33,978 nucleotides of DNA from Flavobacteriales bacterium (lineage in GTDB: Bacteria > Bacteroidota > Bacteroidia > Flavobacteriales_E > Vicingaceae): contig JAPHUD010000010.1 of the NCBI GenBank assembly GCA_026196775.1, positions 1 through 33,978 on the forward strand, given 5' to 3'. The position numbers and the translations under genes are program-made. Positions within the stretch are counted from its first letter, which is position 1. Every line of letters starts with the position of its first letter. Below, in pieces: positions 29,701 to 33,978 of this stretch. The notes beneath the pieces were generated by a model, which saw nothing but the letters and a program-made list of their open reading frames with translations, ran no database searches and was not told the DNA's origin.

Positions 29701-31179
29701 GGGACAGGTTGTGTAACTACTTTTAATTATGCGTTAAGTAATACTACCGCTCCTGATCCTAATACAACTGTTACAGATGTTTCTTGTAATGGTGTTTGTG
29801 ATGGGCAAATTGTTGCTAACCCAATTGGTGGAACTGCTCCTTATAGTATTTCATTTAATCCGGGAGGAACTGCTAATCCTCAAACTAATCTTTGTGGTGG
29901 AGTTTACACTGTAACGGTAACCGATTCTGTTGGATGTATTGGTGTAGTGATTGATACTGTTGTTGCTCCTGATGCTATGCTTACAAATATCAACTCAACT
30001 AATGTTACTTGTAATGGAGCAAATGATGGTACAGCAACTGTAAATGTTATTGGAGGAGTTCCAACCTATACTTATAGTTGGTCACCATCATCTCAAACTA
30101 CTCAAACAGCAACTGGTTTAAGTGCAGGAACACATATTGTTACAATTACTGATGATAATGGATGTAGTGTGGTTGATAGTGTTGTTATTACTGAATCTTC
30201 AGCTATTTCTATTATAACATCAACAACAGATGTTACTTGTTCTTCGGTTTGTGATGGTGCTGCTACAATTACTGTAAGCGGTGGAGCAGGAGGATATACT
30301 TTTCAATGGAATGGAGATTTAACTCCCGGACAAACAAATACCGCGTCCAACTTATGTTTTGGAGCTAATGGTCTTGTTGTAACTGACCAAAATGGATGTA
30401 CAGATTCGTTTACCGTAAATATTGGAGCTATTGATACTGTATTGGCTTTTGCTGGAAATGATACTAATGTTTGTTTTGGTTCTCCAATAACATTAATAGG
30501 AAATGGCATTGGAAATATAGCTTCAGTAGAGTGGTTTGAGTTGCCTAGTATGACTTCAGTAGCAACTATTGATACCATAACTGTTACTCCAACATCAGCG
30601 GGGCAAGTTTGCTATGTTTATCAGGTTTATGGAGTTAATGCAGGCTGTTTTGATATGGATACAGTTTGTGTAACCATAAATCCGTTACCTGTTGCAAATG
30701 CAGGTCCTGATGTTACTATTTTTGAAGAAGGTTCTACTCAGTTAAACGGTAGTGGAGGCGTAACGTACACTTGGACAACTAGCTATGGTTTGAGTGATAC
30801 AACTATTGCTAATCCAGTTGCTAATCCAATGCAAACTACTACTTATTATTTAACCGTAACATCTCCTGCAGGGTGTACTTCTACTGATAGTGTAACTGTA
30901 ACCGTTTTACCTAAAATTGTTTTCCCTGATGGTATTACACCAAATGGTGATGGAGTAAATGATGTTTGGATAATCGACTTCATAGAAGAATTCCCAAATA
31001 ATGTGGTAGAAATTTACAACCGTTGGGGAGAATTATTATTCCATGCAGATGGATATAAACAAGATTGGAATGGAACTTATAATGGTAAACCATTACCAAT
31101 AGGAACTTATTATTTTGTAATAGAGTTAAACGATGGAAAAACTAAACCTTACACAGGTCCGATAACCATTTTAAGGTAA
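20761..31179 (+). CDS. Giant secreted SprB-repeat surface protein with type IX C-terminal domain
   Basis: The 3472-residue protein has a signal peptide (about 1-24, ending LFAA) and then the YWVGNSGSWNDASHWA motif common at the N-terminus of Bacteroidota surface proteins. A Cys-poor, beta-solenoid-like region runs to about residue 270. It is followed by 38 SprB-type repeats (about 277-3225). Two Ig/PKD-like segments come next (about 3230-3380, including PVANAGPDVTI). The gliding-motility-associated CTD lies at about 3384-3472 (VFPDGITPNGDGVNDVW, VEIYNRWGELLF, LPIGTYYFVIEL). The CTD directs export by the type IX system and cell-surface attachment, as for SprB of Flavobacterium johnsoniae. A role in adhesion or gliding is likely but inferred. 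The gene is followed 8 bases later by its probable SprF partner. The whole reading frame is intact. Confidence 0.93.
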   Translation: MKFIKICMVVFTFVISTISFNLFAADFYWVGNSGSWNDASHWALSSGGQGGAGVPSQNDNVIFDNLSVNQPSNISVQQQVFCSSFNVQTSKNIVFSSLPSATLTVNGNFEVNDFYKNEFYGKTIFSSNQPETQINTNRTTFLGDVEFNAQTKFKLIDDLVLTDSNFIYLKKGELAIENVTVYSGGIDVRSNSTKKITTKNAVIYNHQKARFDTNNFTLNNNGSDIIIYRRAQDVNTGNLDKDKITFSNGSKLTNTCGAVPFTITTSVISNYNGFGVSCAGVCDAIVYVSITGGVGPFTILWLGPGTPVNDTLFNSCQGNVGVQVTDMGQNPPFGTQCTDQVFVTNPIALAINLIGIIQPTCNGDCDGAIGTNVAFGVAPYSISWVQVPDTTSTITNICAGGYDINVVDANGCTATQNFVLTEPAPLTFQLDSTNIDCFGTCTGTATVSNEAGANGPPYTYLWTPNGETSSSISNLCAGVYGVTVSDADGCSTTDSVNITIPNQMQWDTIAQNVSCGGVCDGSITVNILSGGTAPFTHNWSTGATNNGLSSTISGLCAGTYTDSIVDGNGCDTLITIIITEPDTLSTSTTFSNVTCFSDCDGYAVTTTTGGTPVYTYTWSSIPAGLPFSGQGTDSIFNLCPGQYVVSIVDANNCSTSDTISITEPALLVANPSSTDMSCNGVCDGSVTANPTGGTTPYSYVWTGPGGPYNTQSVNSLCAGTYVVTVTDSNNCVAIDSVTVTSPQPLAITTNKTDMSCNGVCDGTATATITGGTTPFTIVWTSVPAGQVAAGQGTTSISALCAGTYTINVTDSNGCTANASVVINEPASINANLTQTEVTCNGGCDASATVTPSGGVAPYSVSWNGFAFVPVVGGFNTINGLCAGNHTVIVRDANNCTTTINFTITEPNALITSTIGTDLSCNGICNGTATTTPSGGSGTYTFTWTTIPAGLTFTGQGTNAITNLCAGTYIVNITDTSNCSVNDTIVIAEPQAINPNTQFSNMSCNGVNDGSAVAVPTGGNPAYNISWVSLPGNTPIAGNPINGLGAGQYEVTIVDANGCEVKDTITITNPPVLNLSVTATNASCQAVCDGSAVAVASGGTPGYSYQWDANAGSQTTDSATNLCAGTYNVTVTDTNGCTTSGNVTIAPSITINITSTAITISCNGVCDGSATANPSGGTLPYSYSWSNGDTTQTATGLCPGMVFVTVTDANGCTAVDSVNMPVDPSVLVPNGVIDQQITCAGNCDGMVSSAPTGGTPPYSISWSVPDTNNVCAGIAVVTVTDTNGCVQSDTLVLIAPDTIAPNPTITNVLCGGGNTGSICVAPTGGTPGYTFVWSGGLGTNACINNVPAGTYSVTITDSSGCSRVDTFTITEPSALSSNPIQTNVSCFGVNDGSASVTVSGGVAPYTYTWSTTDTTSSITNLAPGNYSVTVMDSNGCTTVQNFTITEPNQLLANASGTGVACGGAPCTGSVTANPTGGIPGFTYLWSTNSNPNLGTTQSLTNLCPDTYIVTVTDTNGCTAVDSFTVTAPTTLTVALTSTNPTCNGDTDGTATATPSGGTAPYAYSWVGTCAPSPNNTTTVTGLCAGNYTVTVIDSLGCSFIGNITLTDPDPIAANPTVTNANCGVCDGVIATFPSGGDGVYSHSWSTGATTSTITNLCAGFYTDTITDNSGCSAVITIAVSNPTGPSGITSTVNNATCFGTCDGSLNALPIGGTAPFSYAWTSVPPGGPYANDSTLTGLCAGTYNLTLTDASNCVLAASVVVGQADSITENLNISDATCLGTCDGIASVAPSGGTAPYTYLWSNGATSSSTSGLCLGAASVTITDANGCNKTINFNITSPSQLTATTSTSDATCNGNCDGTATATPNGGTAPYTYQWNDALNQTTQTATGLCVGSYNVQVTDVNGCTTVETVVVNEPAVITPNLTTTDATCGNADGTAGVAPTGGTPGYTYLWDFGPIVPNVTGLLAGTYSVTITDNNGCSVVVPVTISNANGPSISLNTTNATCSGVCDGSASVAVTSGVPPYTYLWSNSATTTSINGLCAGNYTVQVTDGNGCVTAQAFTISDNSPISVSVSAIDATCNGVCDGSAIATPSGGTAPYTYSWSTGHTINAVAGLCAGNYTVTVTDALGCSVVQNVTINSPSNLTVNVSGSNASCNGGSNGTATATPNGGTAPYTYLWNTGATTASISGLTAGTYTVTVTDANGCSTTGNVTIGEGSNITATINTTNATCGICDGTATVTAPAGGAGGPYTYSWLPGGQTSSSINGLCPGAYTVEVTDNNGCSNTFNVLISNPNGPSLSMSADSVTCFGDCDGTANVTVTSGAAPFVYQWDDPSLSNLDSATSLCAGLYTVVVQDANGCVSVDSITVGTPQQIIANITSTNPTCNGVCDGTATANPTGGIGTYSYAWSNGQLTPTATNLCAGTHTVTITDQNGCSITDSVTLTEPTSINITASSTNPTCNGDCDATALATASGGTAPYSYSWNTSPVQNNSLATALCAGTYTVIVTDANGCIDSAVVNVVDNAVLTTSTSTTPPTCNGNCDGTATTTPSGGAAPYSYSWSNGQTTATAINLCAGTYTVTITDGNNCTTTDTVVINNAAIVNDSTVVTNPTCGVCNGAVTSTPVGGVGPYDFVWTAVTGPNPSLPVTTTNATSSTVNGLCAGTIQLQLTDLGTGCVSTHTIIINSDVTATVNITSTDETCANACNGTALASVSGGTTPYTFSWSPSGGNDSLATNLCAGFYTVTITDANGCILTDTVTINTNNLNLSISNIVPESCFGACDGMATVAVGAGTSPFTYQWNVTNPLQTTPTATNLCAGIYTAVVTDSLNCVDSISATITSPTQLVPSTTVTSPISCNGVCDGAITANPSGGSAPYTYLWDDPLAQTTQTATGLCAGTYVVTITDANGCSGNDTITLNEPSAVLANEVIVTPACNVCDGSITLNPTGGVGPFTYLWTTPISPPNPTTAMITNLCAGAYSVDITDLGTGCVTTFNYALSNTTAPDPNTTVTDVSCNGVCDGQIVANPIGGTAPYSISFNPGGTANPQTNLCGGVYTVTVTDSVGCIGVVIDTVVAPDAMLTNINSTNVTCNGANDGTATVNVIGGVPTYTYSWSPSSQTTQTATGLSAGTHIVTITDDNGCSVVDSVVITESSAISIITSTTDVTCSSVCDGAATITVSGGAGGYTFQWNGDLTPGQTNTASNLCFGANGLVVTDQNGCTDSFTVNIGAIDTVLAFAGNDTNVCFGSPITLIGNGIGNIASVEWFELPSMTSVATIDTITVTPTSAGQVCYVYQVYGVNAGCFDMDTVCVTINPLPVANAGPDVTIFEEGSTQLNGSGGVTYTWTTSYGLSDTTIANPVANPMQTTTYYLTVTSPAGCTSTDSVTVTVLPKIVFPDGITPNGDGVNDVWIIDFIEEFPNNVVEIYNRWGELLFHADGYKQDWNGTYNGKPLPIGTYYFVIELNDGKTKPYTGPITILR
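21589..30435 (+). repeat. Array of 38 SprB-type protein repeats (about 234 bases each)
   Basis: Each unit follows CNGxCDGxAxxxPxGGTxPY, then xYxW, LCAGTYxVTVTDxNGC and a short linker, often ending ITEP. Cys positions are C1 (CNG), C2 (CDG), C3 (LCAG) and C4 (NGC). C1 and C4 occur in all 38. C2 and C3 are both present in 31, both absent in six, and one unit lacks only C2. Mean spacing is about 234 bases. Units 6 and 7 share an identical 32-base stretch (22780-22811 and 23014-23045). Short-motif units (CG-x-C, CN-x-C or the related CGNADG) begin at 25621, 26545, 27442, 28585 and 29545, marking a larger period. Confidence 0.92.
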
Positions 31180-31187
31180 GTTATAAG

Positions 31188-32123
31188 ATGAAATTGTATA
31201 TGAAGAATTATATATTAATAGTGGTTTTAATATTGTCGGGAAGTGCAATATTCGCTCAACAATTACCTCACTTTAGTCAGTACTATTTGAATGATTTTTT
31301 GATTAACCCGGCAATAGCAGGAGCAAACAACTATTTCGAAGGGAAATCAAGTCATCGTTATCAATGGGAAGGAATAACAGATGCTCCTCGTACGTATACG
31401 TTAAGTGTGAATGGACCAATGAAAAATGAAAAGATGGGCTTGGGAGGTTATCTTTTTACCGATATGGTAGGACCAACAAGAAGAACAGGTTTTAATTTAG
31501 CTTACTCTTATCATGTTAGGTTAAACGAAACCTTAAAATTATCATTTGGACTTTCTGCCGGACTATTACAATTTATGATAGATGGTTCTAAAGTTACGCT
31601 AAGGGATGAAGGGGATGTTATTTTAACCAATGGAGTACAAAAAGTGCTTGTTCCTGATGCAGGTTTTGGAACCTACTTATATCATGAGAAATATTATATT
31701 GGGTTTTCTGCTCCACAATTATTAAACAGTAGAGTAAAGTTTTTTAATGAAGGAGATAATCCAAATGGAACCTTACCAGCTCACTTTTTCTTTACAGGAG
31801 GTTATAAGTTTGATATAACGGATGACTTTATGTTAGAGCCCTCTTTTTTTGTAAAATATATTTCCCCAGCTCCCGTTATGTTTGATGGAAGTTTGAGAGT
31901 ATTCTATAAGAAAAAAGTATGGTTAGCAGGAACATACAGACATAGAGATGCTGTAGCCGTATCATTTGGTTATTTAATTAACGATAGTTTTACCATTGCT
32001 TATGCTTATGACTTCACCACTACCAATTTAAAAAATTACAATAATGGTTCTCATGAGTTGATGGTAGGTATCAGGTTTCATAAAAACGAACCAAGAACTT
32101 CATCAGCTCCCTCAATAAATTAA
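31188..32123 (+). CDS. PorP/SprF-family outer-membrane protein
   Basis: The 311-residue protein has a signal peptide (about 1-24, ending AIFAQ) and the family start QLPHFSQYYLNDFLINPAIAGANNYFEG. A beta-barrel follows with YLFTDMVGPTRRTGFNLAYSYHV and a C-terminal aromatic strand (HELMVGIRFH). PorP/SprF proteins pair with individual giant type IX substrates. SprF in F. johnsoniae is needed for SprB surface delivery. The eight-base gap after the giant gene, with no promoter between them, makes it that protein's dedicated partner. An alternative ATG is at 31200. It is followed by a strong terminator. Confidence 0.93.
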   Translation: MKLYMKNYILIVVLILSGSAIFAQQLPHFSQYYLNDFLINPAIAGANNYFEGKSSHRYQWEGITDAPRTYTLSVNGPMKNEKMGLGGYLFTDMVGPTRRTGFNLAYSYHVRLNETLKLSFGLSAGLLQFMIDGSKVTLRDEGDVILTNGVQKVLVPDAGFGTYLYHEKYYIGFSAPQLLNSRVKFFNEGDNPNGTLPAHFFFTGGYKFDITDDFMLEPSFFVKYISPAPVMFDGSLRVFYKKKVWLAGTYRHRDAVAVSFGYLINDSFTIAYAYDFTTTNLKNYNNGSHELMVGIRFHKNEPRTSSAPSIN

Positions 32124-32141
32124 AGGCGGTAAAAAATATAT

Positions 32142-32178
32142 AAAAAAACCACTTTGGAGCCTCAAAGTGGTTTTTTTG
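32142..32178 (+). terminator. Rho-independent terminator after the SprB-like/SprF-like operon
   Basis: ACCACTTTG (32148-32156) pairs perfectly with CAAAGTGGT (32163-32171) around a short GAGCCT loop. An A-run precedes it and a seven-T run follows, so it may act in both directions. It ends the giant-gene operon. Confidence 0.92.
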
Positions 32179-32273
32179 TTTTAATAAAATATAATTGAGT
32201 AAAAAAACTATTGAGTTTACCTGTCTACTAATTAGTGGTTTATGTTTTTTATTCATCTTTGATGTAAAAAATT

Positions 32274-32302
32274 TTGGTTTTATAAGATGAGTATTATATT
32301 TT
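32274..32302 (+). promoter_or_regulatory. Possible promoter of the small secreted protein and glycine-rich gene
   Basis: TTG at 32274-32276, an 18-base spacer, then TATATTTT (32295-32302), which matches TAnnTTTG at all but the last base. It lies after the terminator and 24 bases before ATG 32326. The remaining stretch from 32179 to 32273 shows no gene or further motif. Confidence 0.35.
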
Positions 32303-32325
32303 CGCAGAAATTAAATTATTATACA

Positions 32326-32721
32326 ATGACGAAAAAAAGTATTATTTATCCATTTTTAGTACTGATGACTATCGGTTCTGTTAGTGGAGGAGAATTGAAA
32401 ATGTCAACAAATCAATCCATTATTACTATTGATGAAAATTTAAATGAATGGGTTTTGGTAAAAGAAGATGCTGGCATCAAAGTTTATTTTATGAAAGTTG
32501 AGGAAGAAGGGATGTGTCAGATTAAAATTAAATTTGAGAACACATTAAGTCAAGAAGTTAAGTTTTATTGGTCAATCAATAAGGGAGATAAAACTATTAT
32601 AGATGCCAAACAAACTATAATATCTGCCAATAATTCAGAAATTTTTATTGATTATTTAACACCAATAAAGTTTAGTTCAAAAGACTATTTTAATGAATTT
32701 ATTATATCAATTTCTAAATAA
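32326..32721 (+). CDS. Small secreted protein of unknown function
   Basis: From ATG 32326 the protein is 131 residues with a signal peptide (MTKKSIIYPFLVLMTIGSVSG). The mature part is a single small beta-rich domain: NEWVLVKEDAGIKVYFMKVEEEG, then IKIKFENTLSQEVKFYWSINKGD. The frame also opens at ATG 32287, but that would add 13 residues before the signal peptide and would begin upstream of the possible -7 element. I recall similar small domains beside secreted Bacteroidota proteins but cannot name a family. It lies six bases before the glycine-rich gene, so the two are probably co-transcribed. Confidence 0.6.
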   Translation: MTKKSIIYPFLVLMTIGSVSGGELKMSTNQSIITIDENLNEWVLVKEDAGIKVYFMKVEEEGMCQIKIKFENTLSQEVKFYWSINKGDKTIIDAKQTIISANNSEIFIDYLTPIKFSSKDYFNEFIISISK

Positions 32722-32727
32722 TTTAAG

Positions 32728-33978
32728 ATGAAAAAAAATTTATTATCGATATGTGCGTTAATACTTTCTGTATTTTTTATTCAAAGTGTTAAATCTCAAA
32801 CTTATACATTTACCAATTGTGGCGCTACTGGACGATTTGGTCCTACGCAAGCACAAGTTAATACAACATATACAGGAGCTAATCCTTTAACAGGAAATGT
32901 TACCATAAACACTCAAGGAATTCAAGAATGGTCTGTTCCTGCAAATGGTGTTTACACTATAGAAGTAAGAGGAGCTCAAGGAGGAGTATCACCAACTTTT
33001 TTTGCTGGTGGTAATGGAGCTAGAATGATAGGTGAGTTTACATTTACTGCAGGTCAGTTGTTAAAAATAGCTGTTGGTCAGCAAGGTCAGGCTACAACTG
33101 ATAATGAAGGAGCTGGTGGTGGTGGTGGTTCTTTTGTGATGGATGCAGCTAATAATCCAATTATTATTGCCGGTGGTGGTGGTGGTGGTGCCAGAAATGT
33201 TGATGCTAACACAGTAGGAGTTACAGGAATTACGGCCAATAATGGTTTGTGGGGAGGAAACGGAGGTACAGGTGGTCAAGGTGGTAATTGTGGTCCTTGT
33301 ACTAGTATCGGTGGAGGAGGAGGAGGAGGAGTCCTAACAAATGGATCTAATGGTTCATCTAGACCTTCTACTGGCGGGTTATCTTTTTTAAACGGATTAA
33401 TTGGCGGTCAAAATGAAGGCCCAGCAGCTACTGGTGGTGGCTTTGGTGGTGCTGGAGGAGGTGCTAATAACTGCGGCTATGGTGGTGGTGGTGGAGGTTA
33501 CTCCGGAGGAGGTCCAGGTGGCTGGAACGGTGGTTGCGGTGGTAGTGGTGGCGGAGGTGCCTCTTTCAATTCTGGAATAAATCAATCTAATACAGCAGGG
33601 TTCAACACAGGAAATGGTATAGTTATTATTACTTTGTTATGTCCATCTTCTGCACCAACAATAACATGTCCTGCAAATATTGCTGTTAATAATGATGCAG
33701 GTAACTGTAGTGCAGTTGTAAATTATACTCCACCTTCTAATCCGTGTGCTACGACTGTTACTCAAACAGCTGGGTTACCAAGTGGTTCAGCTTTTCCAGT
33801 AGGAGTAACAACTAATACTTTTCAAGCTACCAATGCTTTTGGATCTACAACATGTTCTTTTACAGTAACAGTAACTGATAATGAAAATCCAACGATAACA
33901 TGCCCAGCTGATGTGACGATAAACACAGATGCAGGACAATGTACATCAACAGCAGCGATAGGTACAGCCACAGGCACA
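32728..33978 (+). CDS. Secreted glycine-rich and HYR-domain surface protein, N-terminal part (runs off the window)
   Basis: The frame is open from ATG 32728 to the window end (417 codons, no stop). It begins with a signal peptide (MKKNLLSICALILSVFFIQS, ending VKSQ) and a segment YTFTNCGATGRFGPTQAQVN seen at the start of many Bacteroidota surface proteins. A glycine-rich domain follows (about 60-308) with runs such as AGGGGGS, AGGGGGGA and GGGGGYSGGG. From about 312 HYR-type repeats begin: TITCPANIAVNNDAGNCSAVVNYTPP, then VTVTDNENPTITCPADVTINTDAGQC. HYR and glycine-rich modules are typical of extracellular adhesins. A type IX C-terminal domain is expected downstream but is outside the window. 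Reverse-strand frames across the glycine codons are shadows. Confidence 0.85.
   Translation, partial: MKKNLLSICALILSVFFIQSVKSQTYTFTNCGATGRFGPTQAQVNTTYTGANPLTGNVTINTQGIQEWSVPANGVYTIEVRGAQGGVSPTFFAGGNGARMIGEFTFTAGQLLKIAVGQQGQATTDNEGAGGGGGSFVMDAANNPIIIAGGGGGGARNVDANTVGVTGITANNGLWGGNGGTGGQGGNCGPCTSIGGGGGGGVLTNGSNGSSRPSTGGLSFLNGLIGGQNEGPAATGGGFGGAGGGANNCGYGGGGGGYSGGGPGGWNGGCGGSGGGGASFNSGINQSNTAGFNTGNGIVIITLLCPSSAPTITCPANIAVNNDAGNCSAVVNYTPPSNPCATTVTQTAGLPSGSAFPVGVTTNTFQATNAFGSTTCSFTVTVTDNENPTITCPADVTINTDAGQCTSTAAIGTATGT

Noticed and set aside
21589-30435. Regular repeats resembling a CRISPR array or satellite DNA
   Set aside because: The period is about 234 bases with in-frame, diverged protein repeats in one intact frame; there are no short identical repeats with unique spacers.
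22290-30578. Several open frames on either strand inside the giant gene (for example 22290-22487 -, 24161-24376 +, 26944-27156 -, 30303-30578 -)
   Set aside because: They have low-complexity compositions produced by the repeat codons in other frames, with no start context or homology; they are shadows.
32071-32256. Minus-strand frame of 61 codons after the SprF-like gene
   Set aside because: It runs through the terminator hairpin and has no recognisable product or start context.
33061-33585. Minus-strand open frames opposite the glycine-rich domain (33061-33279 and 33397-33585)
   Set aside because: Their Thr/Ser-rich products are the reverse reading of GGT/GGA glycine codons in the clear plus-strand gene.
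1-33978. tRNA, rRNA, riboswitch, insertion sequence or prophage
   Set aside because: No cloverleaf-like segments, conserved rRNA stretches, transposase motifs or phage genes were seen while reading both strands; short or unusual RNAs could still be missed by eye.

Overview
The window is from an AT-rich member of the Bacteroidota, most likely a marine Flavobacteriales-type organism. Four things point there: a giant SprB-repeat protein with a type IX secretion C-terminal domain followed by a PorP/SprF partner, TPR plus SpoIIE-type phosphatases, Bacteroidota-style promoters (TAnnTTTG at -7), and start codons preceded by A-rich leaders rather than Shine-Dalgarno sites. No RNA genes, insertion sequences, prophage or CRISPR arrays were seen, and no gene-free stretch reaches 300 bases.

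Region 1 (1-5367, +) is a tandem family of membrane-anchored TPR/SpoIIE phosphatases: one cut by the window edge, one short internally deleted relative (526-951), and two full-length copies. Region 2 (5370-10595) is mostly housekeeping: holB (-), pgk (+), a small lipoprotein (-), then an acyltransferase and a 3-hydroxyacyl-CoA dehydrogenase (+), ended by a clear terminator at 10618-10655. Region 3 (10658-17516, +) is a tightly packed cell-envelope operon: an LptF/LptG-type permease, a secreted OmpA-like protein with a degraded peptidoglycan-binding site, two GT4-like glycosyltransferases, dapD, a TPR protein and a GT9 heptosyltransferase-like enzyme. Four of its junctions overlap by one to four bases. 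Region 4 (17536-19765, -) holds queG, a lipoprotein and a biotin carboxyl carrier protein. It diverges from an alpha/beta hydrolase (19834-20598, +).

Region 5 (20761-33978, +) is the surface-protein region and the most unusual part. A 3472-residue secreted protein carries 38 SprB-type repeats of about 78 residues, most with four cysteines. An SprF-like outer-membrane partner follows 8 bases later, then a strong terminator, a small secreted protein, and the start of a second large secreted protein (glycine-rich domain plus HYR domains) that runs off the window. The repeats of the giant protein show exact paired loss of two of the four cysteines, which predicts its disulfide pairing. They also show a four-to-five-repeat super-period, which suggests growth by block duplication. 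The promoter of the giant gene carries a perfect dyad over its -33 box.
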